Shown piece by piece: positions 24,730-33,339 of a stretch of 64,000 nucleotides of DNA. The notes under the pieces are model-generated. The model was not told where the DNA came from. It saw only the letters and a list, made by a program, of their open reading frames with translations, and made no database searches. The stretch comes from Nakamurella alba (GTDB lineage Bacteria; Actinomycetota; Actinomycetes; Mycobacteriales; Nakamurellaceae). The position numbers were made by a program, and so were the translations under genes. How positions within the stretch are numbered: position 1 is the first letter of the stretch; every line of letters starts with the position of its first letter. The DNA is taken from the NCBI RefSeq assembly GCF_009707545.1, contig NZ_WLYK01000007.1, forward strand, positions 29,274 through 93,273. The letters run 5' to 3'.

Positions 24730-26469
24730 TCAGGCCTCGACCATGTACAGCGCGCTGTAGTACTGGTCGGTCTGGGCGTCGCACTGGGTCAGGCCACGCA
24801 GGCCCTTGCCGGCGGCGTCGATCCAGACGTCACCGCAGGCGAAGAGGAAGCAGGACTTCTCCTGCATGATCTCGGCCATCCGGTCGAGGGTCTCGGCCCG
24901 CTCCGCCTCGTCGAACTGCGAGAGCTGCTTGGTGTACAGCTCGTCGAACTCGTCGTCGGTCATGTGCAGGCCGCCACCGTCGGTGGTGAAGTAGGTGTAG
25001 GCGCGGGCGGCGTCCATGTAGGGCCGGGTGAAGAGCCCGAAGTGGTAGATGTCCGGCCGCTGCTGGCGGTTGTAGAAGTAGTCCAGCTGCAGGGTGGAGT
25101 CGGTGAGCGCGGTGTAGTCCACCTGCACGCCGAGCTGGGTGATGGCGTTGGCGAAGTACTCGCCGACCAGCCGGCGCACCGAGCCCGGGCCGGCGAAGGC
25201 GGAGGCCATGGTGATCGTGAACCGCGGGCTGCCGTCGGCCGGGGCCGGGAAGCCGGCCTCGTCCAGCATGGACTTGGCCTTCTCCGGGTCGTAGGCGAAC
25301 TCGGACAGCGCGTCGTTGAACCCGGTCAGGCCGGGACCGATCAGCTGGCCGTTGTCGTTGTAGGTCGAGTTCTTCAGGACCTGCTCGACGAGTTCCTTCT
25401 TGTTGATGGCGTGCTGGAACGCCTGCCGCACGGTGGCGTTGCCCATCGGGCCGGTCTTCACCGCACCGTTCATGTCGACCTCGTCCATGAACGCGCCGAG
25501 GTCGTTGCCCTTGGTGATGTTGATCAGCGTGGCGCCGCCCGCGGTCAGCGGGGCGATGCTGGTCAGCGGCATGATGTTGACGTACTGCACGTCGCCGGCC
25601 AGCAGGCTGTTCATCTGCGACCCGGTGTCGGTCACCGACAGGAAGGTGATCTTCGTGAGGGTCGGTGTGCGCCAGGTGGTGTCGGCCTTCTCGACCACCG
25701 CGCGCTCGGTGGAGTACTCGACGAACTTGTACGGGCCGGAGCCGACCGGGGCGGCGGCGAAGGCCGCGTCCCGCGCCTCGGCATCGGCGCCCAGGCCCTC
25801 GTAGTAGGCCTTGGGGATGATGCCGATCTGCGCCGCGCGCTTGGGCATCAGCAGGTCCGGCGACGAGGTGACGATGCGCACCGTGGTGTCGTCCACCGCG
25901 GTCGCCGACTTGAAGGTGCTGATCTGCGACTTGATCGCGTAGTTCTCGCCGGAGGCACGGGTCCAGCTGAACACCACGTCCTCGGCGGTCAGCGGGCTGC
26001 CGTCGTGGAACTTGACACCGTCGCGGAGGGTGAACTCCCAGGTGGTGTCGTCGATCTGCTCCCACTCGGTGGCCAGGAACGGCCGGGGCGCGCCGGTGTC
26101 CGGCTTGACGTCGGTGAGCATCTCGTACATGTCGAACCGACGGGGGTAGCCGCCGGTGACGTGCGGGTCGATCGACGCCGGCAGGTTGCTGAGCGCGAAG
26201 CTGGCCTCCTGGGTCGGCGCGAGCTGCACGCCGGACGGGACACCGGTCATCGGGCTGGTGTCGACCGAGACCAGCTCGCTGGGGGCGACGGAGCTGCTGG
26301 TGCCGGCGGCAGCGGTGCCGGAACCCGATGCCCCGCCGGAGGTCCCGGTTCCGGTGGCGGCAGGCGTGTCGGTCGTGCCGCCGCAGGCGGCGAGCAGCAG
26401 GGTGCCGGTGGCGGCGGCGCCGAGCTGGAAGAAGCGGCGACGGTTGACCGCGCGCGCGTTGATCGTCAT
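24730..26469 (-). CDS. ABC transporter substrate-binding lipoprotein, family 5
   Basis: 579 residues. The N-terminus has a twin-arginine-like stretch (N-R-R-R-F-F-Q-L-G) and a lipobox L-L-A-A-C with Cys29, so it is probably a membrane-anchored lipoprotein exported by Tat. A Gly/Ser/Thr linker follows. The SBP_bac_5 core includes W-E-F-T-L-R-D-G-V-K-F-H-D-G-S-P-L-T-A-E-D-V and D-P-E-K-A-K-S-M-L-D-E-A-G. The family binds peptides, nickel complexes, opines and various small organic compounds; genomic context suggests the substrate of this catabolic cluster rather than free peptides. Confidence 0.92.
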   Translation of the reverse strand: MTINARAVNRRRFFQLGAAATGTLLLAACGGTTDTPAATGTGTSGGASGSGTAAAGTSSSVAPSELVSVDTSPMTGVPSGVQLAPTQEASFALSNLPASIDPHVTGGYPRRFDMYEMLTDVKPDTGAPRPFLATEWEQIDDTTWEFTLRDGVKFHDGSPLTAEDVVFSWTRASGENYAIKSQISTFKSATAVDDTTVRIVTSSPDLLMPKRAAQIGIIPKAYYEGLGADAEARDAAFAAAPVGSGPYKFVEYSTERAVVEKADTTWRTPTLTKITFLSVTDTGSQMNSLLAGDVQYVNIMPLTSIAPLTAGGATLINITKGNDLGAFMDEVDMNGAVKTGPMGNATVRQAFQHAINKKELVEQVLKNSTYNDNGQLIGPGLTGFNDALSEFAYDPEKAKSMLDEAGFPAPADGSPRFTITMASAFAGPGSVRRLVGEYFANAITQLGVQVDYTALTDSTLQLDYFYNRQQRPDIYHFGLFTRPYMDAARAYTYFTTDGGGLHMTDDEFDELYTKQLSQFDEAERAETLDRMAEIMQEKSCFLFACGDVWIDAAGKGLRGLTQCDAQTDQYYSALYMVEA

Positions 26470-26593
26470 CGGGTGGTGTCCTCCGGTGCGGGTGAGACGG
26501 GGATGGGGACAGGGCGGGTGCTCGGGGTACTGCAGAGGTGGTGCTGGTGGCGCGGCAGGGCGGCAGTACGGGGTAACGGCAGTACGGGTGCTG

Positions 26594-27292
26594 TCAGGCC
26601 GGGACCGGCTGCGCAGCGGGGTGCACGACCGGCAGCAGGCCGGTCGAGCGGGACAGCGAGAGCAGTTGCAGGGCCAGCGCTGTCGGGTCGATGACGGCGA
26701 CCCCGGCGGCCAGTCCCGGCGGGACGGCGACGGCGGAGCAGCCGTTGAAGACGGTGCCGATGCCCTCGGCGGCCCGGCGGACCGCGACGGCGGAGAGCCG
26801 ACGCACCCACTCGGGTTCGTCCGAGATCAGCTCGATACCACCGTCGATGACGTCGGTCTCGAGCAGCAGGTGCCCGAAGCCGTACTCACCGGCCTTGCGG
26901 TGCAGCTCGTCCGCGATCGGACGGTTCCGGGTGACCGCGGTGAACGGCTGCTGCAGCGCGGCCAGGTGCGACCCGACCAGCTGCAGGATGCCGAGCACCG
27001 GTACCTGCGACGCCGCCCCCGGGATCACACCGGGGTCGAGCACGCAGTCCGGCAGCACGATGTCGGCGACGTCCGGGGTCACCGCCTCGGCCTGCGCACG
27101 CACGCAGGCGATCGAGGCCTCCACCGCGGCGGCGTCGTCCAGGGCCCGCGGGGCGTCCGGTCCGGTCAGCGGGTCGAGGTCGACCTGCAAGCCGGGGCCG
27201 GCCAGTTCCCGGTAACGGGCCTGGCGCGCACCGATCGCCTCGTCCGGCAGCCGGACGGGGGCGATCACCCGGAGCCGCAGCGGGCCGGTCAC
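26594..27292 (-). CDS. Asp/Glu/hydantoin racemase-family protein
   Basis: 232 residues. The two catalytic cysteines of the family are in place: L-P-D-C-V-L-D-P near residue 82 and F-N-G-C-S-A-V near 185. The superfamily includes aspartate/glutamate racemase, hydantoin racemase, maleate isomerase and arylmalonate decarboxylase, all using cysteine chemistry next to a carboxylate or amide. It starts with an ATGA overlap on the acyl-adenylating gene. With a hydantoinase in the same region, hydantoin racemase or maleate-isomerase-like activity is plausible, but unproven. Confidence 0.8.
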   Translation of the reverse strand: MTGPLRLRVIAPVRLPDEAIGARQARYRELAGPGLQVDLDPLTGPDAPRALDDAAAVEASIACVRAQAEAVTPDVADIVLPDCVLDPGVIPGAASQVPVLGILQLVGSHLAALQQPFTAVTRNRPIADELHRKAGEYGFGHLLLETDVIDGGIELISDEPEWVRRLSAVAVRRAAEGIGTVFNGCSAVAVPPGLAAGVAVIDPTALALQLLSLSRSTGLLPVVHPAAQPVPA

Positions 27293-28830
27293 GCGCCGGC
27301 CCCCACGGTGGACTGCTCCGGGTCGGTCAGCGGGGACAGCCGGGACGACCCGGCCAGCAACAGCTCCCGCAGGTCACCGCGGTTGATCTTGCTGGACGAG
27401 TTGCGCGGCATGATGTCGATGACCGACACCGACGGCACCACCGGGGCCCGGCCGGCCACGGCGTCGCGCACCGCGGCGGCGTCGATCACCGCGCCGGCCG
27501 CCGGCTGCACGACCACGGCCAGGCCGTGTCCGTCGTCCAGCACGACGACCTCGTCGACGCCGGGCAGGTTGCCGACCAGCGTCTCCAGCTCGTACGGGAA
27601 GACGTACTTGCCGGCGACGACCAACGCGTCCTTCCAGCGGCCGAGCACCGACAGTGTGCCGTCCGGGTTCCAGTCGCCGACGTCGCCGGTGTAGAACCAG
27701 CCGTCGGCGGCGGTCCCGACGTTCGACTGGCCCTCCTCGGTCGGCAGCACGTAGCCCGGGCTGACGGCGACGCCGCGCACCCGGATCTCACCGCGGGAGC
27801 CCGCATCGGCGACCGCACCGGAGAACGGCGCGACCTCGACGTTCGCCAGCGGCGCCGGGGTGCCGGCGACGAAGTCCGCACCGTAGGCCGGCATCGAGCT
27901 GGTCAGCGTGGCGATGGTGCTGGTCTCGGTCAGCCCGTAGCTGTTGACCACCTCACCACGGTCGCCGACCAGGGCGCCGAGGGCGTCCATGATCGGGCCC
28001 GGCGTCCGCTGGCCGGTCGAGACCGCCACCCGCAGACCACGTTCCGGCAGCAGGTCGGCGACGCCGGAGGCGAGCAGCGACCGCCAGCCCGGGGCCTGCA
28101 GCGGCAGGATGGTGACCCCGTCGCGGGAGGCGAGCTCGATGGTCTCCGGGGAGACCTCGTCCAGCGCGACGATGCAGCCGCCCATCAGGATCATGCAGCG
28201 CAGCGCGCCGATGGCCACGTTGATGTTGGTCGGGCTGGCGCAGATCCACCGCTCGGAGTGCCGGGTGCGCATGCAGAGGTTCCGGTTCACCGCGTCCCAG
28301 AAGTCCGCGCCGACGCTGCGCACCATGCCCTTGGGCACACCGGTGGTGCCGGTCGAGTACTGGATCGCGGACACCTCGTCATCGGTGCGCTCCACCCAGT
28401 TGCGGGTGGCGTCCGGGGTGCCGGACACCTGCGCCAGGACCGCCGGTCCGTCCACGGTGAACAGCGGGATGCCCGTCGCCGCAGCGGCTTCCGGCGCGCC
28501 GGTCAGCTCCGGGCCGCAGAACAGCTCGGTGATGCCGGCGGTGCGGATGGCGCCGACCAGGTGCTCGCCGAGGCCGATGCCGAGCAGCACCGGGCGCAGC
28601 CCGGCCGCCTGCGCGGCCAGGTACAGCTGGATGCCGATGGTGCCGCGGTAGACGCCGATGCCGATCGCCTCGCCGGGCACCCGGCCACGGGCGCGGAAAC
28701 CGGCCACCAGCTCGTCCATCCGGACACCCAGGTCGCCCCAGGTGAGCCGGCCCTCGGACGGGCTGTCGATGGCCGGGGCGTCGGCCAGCCGGTGGGCGTT
28801 GGCGGCGACCCGGGTCAGGAGGTCGGGCAC
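27289..28830 (-). CDS. AMP-dependent acyl-CoA synthetase/ligase
   Basis: 513 residues from GTG 28830. The adenylation P-loop Y-S-T-G-T-T-G-V-P-K-G is at 158-168. N-S-Y-G-L-T-E-T-S near 290, W-F-Y-T-G-D-V-G-D near 370 and the hinge G-R-W-K-D-A-L-V-V-A-G-K follow. The C-terminal catalytic Lys is in S-S-S-K-I-N-R-G near 483. The family activates a carboxylic acid as acyl-AMP and usually transfers it to CoA. It overlaps the upstream amidohydrolase by 16 bases and the racemase by 4. The acid is presumably a ring-opened intermediate of the pathway. Confidence 0.9.
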   Translation of the reverse strand: MPDLLTRVAANAHRLADAPAIDSPSEGRLTWGDLGVRMDELVAGFRARGRVPGEAIGIGVYRGTIGIQLYLAAQAAGLRPVLLGIGLGEHLVGAIRTAGITELFCGPELTGAPEAAAATGIPLFTVDGPAVLAQVSGTPDATRNWVERTDDEVSAIQYSTGTTGVPKGMVRSVGADFWDAVNRNLCMRTRHSERWICASPTNINVAIGALRCMILMGGCIVALDEVSPETIELASRDGVTILPLQAPGWRSLLASGVADLLPERGLRVAVSTGQRTPGPIMDALGALVGDRGEVVNSYGLTETSTIATLTSSMPAYGADFVAGTPAPLANVEVAPFSGAVADAGSRGEIRVRGVAVSPGYVLPTEEGQSNVGTAADGWFYTGDVGDWNPDGTLSVLGRWKDALVVAGKYVFPYELETLVGNLPGVDEVVVLDDGHGLAVVVQPAAGAVIDAAAVRDAVAGRAPVVPSVSVIDIMPRNSSSKINRGDLRELLLAGSSRLSPLTDPEQSTVGAGA

Positions 28831-30263
28831 GGCACGGCTCCGTTCCGTCGGGAAGTGCTGGGCAGCACCTCGGTGAGCAGGCCCTCGTCCACCGCGGTGG
28901 ACCAGATCTCCTGCAGGGCGGTGTCCGCGGCCGCACGCAGGGCGGCGATGTCGGTACCCACGACGGCCCCGTCGCGGACCCGGATCTCGCCGTCCACGAC
29001 GACCAGCCGGACGTCACGGCCGCTGGCGTACAGCGCGACCGTCTGGATCGGGTCGAACACCGGCCAGGTGGCGGCGTCGGCCAGCGAGATGCCGACCAGG
29101 TCGGCCAGGGCACCGGCCTCGATGACGCCGAGGTCGGGGCGGTGCAGTGCCCGGCCGCCGCCGGCGGTGGCGATCTCCAGCACCTCGGCCGAGGCCGGGG
29201 TGTGCAGCCGACCGGTGGCGATCTTGCCGAGAGTCGTGGCCAGGGTGAGTTCCTCGACCATGTCGCAGCTGAAGCCGTCGGTACCGAGGGACACCTTGAT
29301 GCCGGCGTCCCGGAAGACCTGGAACGGTGAGGTGAGCGCCTCCTTCGCCTTGCGCGAGGCGCAGTGGGCGATGGTGATGCCCGAGCTCGCGGCGAGCTCG
29401 TAGTCCTCGACCGGCAGGTAGGTGGCGTGCGCGGCGATGAGCCGGTCGTCGGCCAGCCCGGCCCGCTCCAGCACCCGCAGCGGGGTGGTGCCGTACTTGC
29501 GCTGCGTCTCGGCCAGCTCGCCCGGTGCCTGGCACAGGTGGGTGGTGACCAGGCAGTCCAGCCGCTGCGCGGCCTCGGCGACGCCCTGCAGCACCGAGAA
29601 CTCGTCGGTGTGCACGGCCGCTGGGCCGAGCAGCATGCGGATCCGGCCGTCGGCGGCGCCGTCCCAGGTCGCGAACATCTCCTCCAGCTCGGCGAGCTCG
29701 GAGTTCTGCTTGTCACCGCTGATGCTGTCCGGCCGCTCCGCGCTGCCGTCGCCGGCGGTGCGGTCCAGCTGGCCCAGCCGGTGCGTGACGTCCAGCGGGA
29801 TGGTCGGCCCGGTCCAGGTCCGGATGCCGCTGCGGGCGGCGATGTCCAGGTAGCCGTGGATGTCGGTGGAGGCGTGGTTGACGATGGTGGTGGTGCCGCT
29901 GCGCAGCATGCCCAGCGTGTCCCACTCCATGACGGCCCGGAAGCTCTCCCGGAACCGCTCCTGGTACGCCCATCGCCACAGCCGGGACAGCGGGACGTAG
30001 AACGGCATGCCGTCCGGCAGCGGGTAGTCCTCGGAGATGCCGCGGCCGACCGGTCCGGCACCCACGTGGGTGTGGGTGTTCACCAGGCCGGGCATCAGCA
30101 GCTGGTCGGCCAGCTCCACCACCTCGGCGTCGATCCCGGACAGGTCGGCGCCGGCGTCGAGCACCGCGGTGATGCGGTTGTCCTCGACGAGCACGCTCGC
30201 GCCCTCCCGGATCCCGTCCGGGGTGAGCACCCACTTCGGCCGGAACAGCCGGCGGTCGCCCAT
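28815..30263 (-). CDS. Amidohydrolase, TRZ/ATZ-like
   Basis: 482 residues. P-G-L-V-N-T-H-T-H-V places the metal HxH at 64-66. Further motifs are T-T-H-L-C-Q near 240, A-A-H-A-T-Y-L near 275, A-H-C-A-S-R-K near 297 and L-G-T-D-G-F near 322 (metal Asp). It belongs to the same superfamily as the enzyme at 16970 but is clearly divergent from it, so the two likely act on different intermediates. L-C-Q replaces the usual L-A-E after the third His, which suggests an unusual substrate or reaction. One base separates it from the VOC gene stop upstream. Confidence 0.85.
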   Translation of the reverse strand: MGDRRLFRPKWVLTPDGIREGASVLVEDNRITAVLDAGADLSGIDAEVVELADQLLMPGLVNTHTHVGAGPVGRGISEDYPLPDGMPFYVPLSRLWRWAYQERFRESFRAVMEWDTLGMLRSGTTTIVNHASTDIHGYLDIAARSGIRTWTGPTIPLDVTHRLGQLDRTAGDGSAERPDSISGDKQNSELAELEEMFATWDGAADGRIRMLLGPAAVHTDEFSVLQGVAEAAQRLDCLVTTHLCQAPGELAETQRKYGTTPLRVLERAGLADDRLIAAHATYLPVEDYELAASSGITIAHCASRKAKEALTSPFQVFRDAGIKVSLGTDGFSCDMVEELTLATTLGKIATGRLHTPASAEVLEIATAGGGRALHRPDLGVIEAGALADLVGISLADAATWPVFDPIQTVALYASGRDVRLVVVDGEIRVRDGAVVGTDIAALRAAADTALQEIWSTAVDEGLLTEVLPSTSRRNGAVPCPTS

Positions 30264-30264
30264 C

Positions 30265-30630
30265 TCAGCCCTCGCGCAGGACGAAGACGTTGCCGTCGAG
30301 GTCCTTGAACGTGGCCCACCAGCCGAACCCGGCCTTGATCGGGGCGGTGACGATCTCGACGCCCTTGGCGGTCAGCTCCTCGACGGTGGCGAGCACGTCG
30401 TCGCAGATGAAGGTGATGCCGGAGAAGAACTCGACCTCGTCGAAGATCGGCCAGTTGAGCACCATCATCGCGCCGCCGTCGACACCGCGGGTCTCCAGCC
30501 AGCGCTTGGGCAGGAAGTCCGGCATCGGGGTGTCCGAGATGGCCTCGAGTCCGACCTGCTCGGTCCAGAACGCCTTCGCCTTGTCCTGGTCGCGGACCTT
30601 GATGTTGATGCCGCGGATGGCCTTGATCAC
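30265..30630 (-). CDS. VOC-family (glyoxalase/dioxygenase-fold) protein
   Basis: 121 residues from GTG 30630. Two beta-alpha-beta-beta-beta units are visible: I-N-I-K-V-R-D-Q-D-K-A-K-A-F-W-T-E at the start and G-I-T-F-I-C-D-D-V-L-A-T-V-E-E-L in the second half, ending F-K-D-L-D-G-N-V-F-V-L. VOC proteins bind a divalent metal and perform isomerisation, epimerisation or ring cleavage, or bind small molecules. Placed between the RidA protein and an amidohydrolase, it is likely a pathway enzyme, but its reaction cannot be assigned. Confidence 0.82.
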   Translation of the reverse strand: MIKAIRGINIKVRDQDKAKAFWTEQVGLEAISDTPMPDFLPKRWLETRGVDGGAMMVLNWPIFDEVEFFSGITFICDDVLATVEELTAKGVEIVTAPIKAGFGWWATFKDLDGNVFVLREG

Positions 30631-30727
30631 TGCTGTGCTGTCCTCTCGGGGGGTGGTACCGGAAGTGCTTGCTGTACGGGGTGTCTCGTGGAGTTGTTGT
30701 GCTCTTCGGTGCGTCGCCGGCGCCGGT

Positions 30728-32092
30728 TCAGCCCTGCGGGCAGTGCACGATGATGTCGGCGGCGACCGTGCAGCCGGGCACCTCGAGCGATCCCGGCGGG
30801 ACCTCGAAGAAGCCGGCGGCCGGCAGGCCGTCGGTGAACGGCTCCGGCCAGACCTCGAAAAGCGTGGCCAGGTCACCGAAGTCGGTGAGGTACAGGTCGG
30901 CCTTGACGGTGTTCTCGATCGAGGTGCCCGCTGCGGCGCAGATCTTCGCGACGTCCTCGTGGATGGCCCGCACCTGGTCCACCAGCGCGCGCCGGGTGAA
31001 CGGCAGTCCGTCCTGCGCGGCCACCGCCGCCGGCAGCGGACCGTCGGCCGACCGGCCGAGCTGGGTGGACAGGAACAGGAACTCGCCGGACCGGATGGCC
31101 TGCACCTGGTGGCCGATGGCCGGCAACGCGTCCGGCGCGGTGATGACCTCGCGGTCGCCACCGGCGTCGCGGCGGGCGACGATCACGAAGATCTCGACGT
31201 TGCCGCCCTTGACCCCGCCGATGCCGCTGACCGGGACGATGGCCCGGGCCGGCGGGCTGTCCGGCCAGTTCTGCTGCCAGACCTCCTCCACGGCGGGAAG
31301 GTTCCGCATGCCCTCCGGGGTCAGGTACAGCACCACCTTGACCACGTCGGCCCAGTCGGCGCCGGCCGACTCCATGGTGATACGGATCTGCCGGAGCGTC
31401 TCCGCGGTCTCCGCCGCGACCTGGTTGCCGTACCAGATGTGCTGCGGCACGCGAGCATTCGGGTGCAGGCCGGACTCGAAGTCGGTGGGGATGAAGCCGG
31501 CACTGAACAGCAGTGGGCCGGCCTCCATGCCGACCGAGTAGCCGCCCAGCGGGTTGTGCACGTCGTGCGCGTAGGCCCGCTTGCTGATCCCGGAGTCGTC
31601 CAGCAGCGAGACCAGCTGGATCTCGATCAGCGAGTCCTTGGCCACCAGCCGGTCCACCGGCAGCAGGCAGCTGGCCGGGCGGTCGTCGATCAGGAACTCG
31701 TTGCGGCCCTGGATGTACGCGTGCGCGACGTCCCGCCAGGCCTCCCAGTGCTCGACGTATGCGTTCTGCGCGGAGTCGTCGCGGACGGCGTCACCGCGGA
31801 AGGTCGGCTGCCACTGGTTGATCGAGACACCGGCCTCCAGCGAGGATCCCACCGCACCGAGGGCGGCGGACAGCCGGCGGTAGGTCTCCCGGACCTGCAG
31901 CTTGACCGGGTGCCCGGTGGTGCGCGGCAGGCCCGGGGACACCGAGGCGGCCGGTGCGACGCCGGTGGCGAAATCGACCGCGCTCATCGAGGCGGTGAAG
32001 GCGTACGGCCCGGCGGTGACCACCGAGCTGCTCGGGTACCACTCGGGGAAGTCCGCCCCGGGGACGTTGTGCGCGACGCGCTTGCTGGACAC
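30728..32092 (-). CDS. Three-domain RidA (YjgF/YER057c/UK114) protein
   Basis: 454 residues, against about 130 for a normal RidA. GTG 32092 is favoured by AGGAG 9 bases upstream. Domain 1 (about 20-165), domain 2 (190-307) and domain 3 (325-450) each show the RidA pattern (an F-S/T-A-x or F-L-S-T-Q start, then an A-D-V-V-K-V or T-V-K-A-D helix-strand). The carboxylate-binding Arg of active RidA (Arg105 in E. coli, in P-A-R-S) is kept only in domain 2 (P-P-A-R283-A-I-V-P-V). Domains 1 and 3 read P-A-S-C and P-A-A-G. RidA enzymes hydrolyse enamines/imines, so an enamine intermediate is suggested. Confidence 0.82.
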   Translation of the reverse strand: MSSKRVAHNVPGADFPEWYPSSSVVTAGPYAFTASMSAVDFATGVAPAASVSPGLPRTTGHPVKLQVRETYRRLSAALGAVGSSLEAGVSINQWQPTFRGDAVRDDSAQNAYVEHWEAWRDVAHAYIQGRNEFLIDDRPASCLLPVDRLVAKDSLIEIQLVSLLDDSGISKRAYAHDVHNPLGGYSVGMEAGPLLFSAGFIPTDFESGLHPNARVPQHIWYGNQVAAETAETLRQIRITMESAGADWADVVKVVLYLTPEGMRNLPAVEEVWQQNWPDSPPARAIVPVSGIGGVKGGNVEIFVIVARRDAGGDREVITAPDALPAIGHQVQAIRSGEFLFLSTQLGRSADGPLPAAVAAQDGLPFTRRALVDQVRAIHEDVAKICAAAGTSIENTVKADLYLTDFGDLATLFEVWPEPFTDGLPAAGFFEVPPGSLEVPGCTVAADIIVHCPQG

Positions 32093-32226
32093 CTGTGCTG
32101 GCTCCTGGGATCTCATGTGCGGATGTGGTGCTGGTACGGCATATGGCGGGGTGGTACAGGGTGGTGCGGGCACGGCGGCATCACCCCGGGAGCGGCGGGC
32201 ACTCCCGAGGTCGGCTGCGCCAGGCG

Positions 32227-33015
32227 TTACAGCGCCTGGCCGCCGTCGACGAACAAGGTCTGGCCGATCATCATCTGGTTGCGCGGGCTGAGCAGGAAGG
32301 CGACCGGCAGCACCAGCTCCTCGGTCTGCATGATCCGGCCGCTGGGGATCCCGGCCACGACACCGGCGGAGAAGTCCGGGTTCTCGAACAGCGCCCGGTT
32401 GACGTCGGTGAGGGTGGCGGTCGGGGCGATCGCGTTGACCCGGATGCCCTTGGCCACCCACTCCTGGGTCAGCGTCTGCGCCAGCATGCTCACCGCGGCC
32501 TTCGAGGCGTTGTACGGGGCCCAGTCGTTGAAGCCGCGCTTGGCGAAGCTGGAGCTGGTCAGCACCATGGTGCCGCCGCCGGTCATCCGGCGGGCGGCCG
32601 TGCGCGCGGTGAGGAAGACACCGCTGATGTTGACGTCCAGCACCGACCGGAAGTCCTCGGCCGGCATGTCCAGCGCCGGCTGGACCGCGGCGATACCGGC
32701 ATTGGCGACGACACAGTCGATGCCACCGAAGGTCTCGACCGTCCGGTCCATGGCGGCGGCCAGCTGGTCCTCGTCGGTCACATCGGCACCGACGGCCAGG
32801 AACGTGCTGCCCTGTTCCTTGGCGGCCAGGCCGACGGCCTCCAGCTTGTCGGTGCGGCGGGCGACGCCGACCACGTTCATGCCCATCCGGCCCAGACCGA
32901 GGGCGACGGCCGCGCCGATGCCGCTGTTGGCGCCGGTGATGACCACGGTACGGCCGGCCAGGTCCAGGGCGCTGCCCAGGGCCGGGGACAGCTCGGCGGG
33001 AACGGTGGAGGTCAC
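32227..33015 (-). CDS. Short-chain dehydrogenase/reductase (SDR)
   Basis: 262 residues. GTG 33015 overlaps the upstream stop as GTGA and has AGGAG 6 bases ahead. The cofactor motif T-G-A-N-S-G-I-G is near residue 30, the structural N-A-G is present, the catalytic Ser lies in L-T-S-S-S-F, and Y-N-A-S-K gives Tyr and Lys. An arginine pair after the second strand (A-R-R-T-D) suggests NADP(H). It ends in G-Q-T-L-F-V-D-G-G, as in fabG-like oxidoreductases. It is translationally coupled to the 88-residue protein, which suggests that the two products function together. Confidence 0.9.
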   Translation of the reverse strand: MTSTVPAELSPALGSALDLAGRTVVITGANSGIGAAVALGLGRMGMNVVGVARRTDKLEAVGLAAKEQGSTFLAVGADVTDEDQLAAAMDRTVETFGGIDCVVANAGIAAVQPALDMPAEDFRSVLDVNISGVFLTARTAARRMTGGGTMVLTSSSFAKRGFNDWAPYNASKAAVSMLAQTLTQEWVAKGIRVNAIAPTATLTDVNRALFENPDFSAGVVAGIPSGRIMQTEELVLPVAFLLSPRNQMMIGQTLFVDGGQAL

Positions 33016-33278
33016 GACCACTCCTGCCGGGCCAGCGGGGCGCCGAGGACGCGGCGGACCAGACGGGACCGGTCCTTGGCGAGCCGGGCGTGCGCCTTCT
33101 CGTCGGGCTCGAACCCGTCAATCTCGGCGACCTTCACGACATCCTTGGCCTCGAGCAGCTCCTCGAGCACGACCACCCGGTCGCGCAGGATCCACAGCTC
33201 CTCGGTGAGGGACTCGACCATGCGGGCGACGTCCTCCACCGTGGCCTGGTGCAGGTAACTCGGCGCGGTGCGCACCAT
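33012..33278 (-). CDS. Small coiled-coil protein of unknown function
   Basis: 88 residues from ATG 33278 with AAGGAAG upstream. It is almost wholly helical, with a heptad-like stretch near residues 15-50 (V-A-R-M-V-E-S-L, W-I-L-R-D-R-V-V-V-L-E-E-L-L) and a basic C-terminal helix. I do not recognise the family. It is coupled to the SDR by a GTGA overlap and follows the methyltransferase by 61 bases. A structural or subunit role for the SDR or methyltransferase is a guess from context. Confidence 0.7.
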   Translation of the reverse strand: MVRTAPSYLHQATVEDVARMVESLTEELWILRDRVVVLEELLEAKDVVKVAEIDGFEPDEKAHARLAKDRSRLVRRVLGAPLARQEWS

Positions 33279-33339
33279 ACCGGGACTTCCTTCTCTGTCT
33301 GTGTTGTCGCTATTTCTGGCAGAACTGCGAAGCGTCGGG

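Noticed and set aside
33022..33121. A much longer start for the SDR and RidA frames fused into one large product
   Set aside because: The long open frame combines shadow sequence with the RidA gene; separate start codons with RBS and GTGA overlap define the individual genes.
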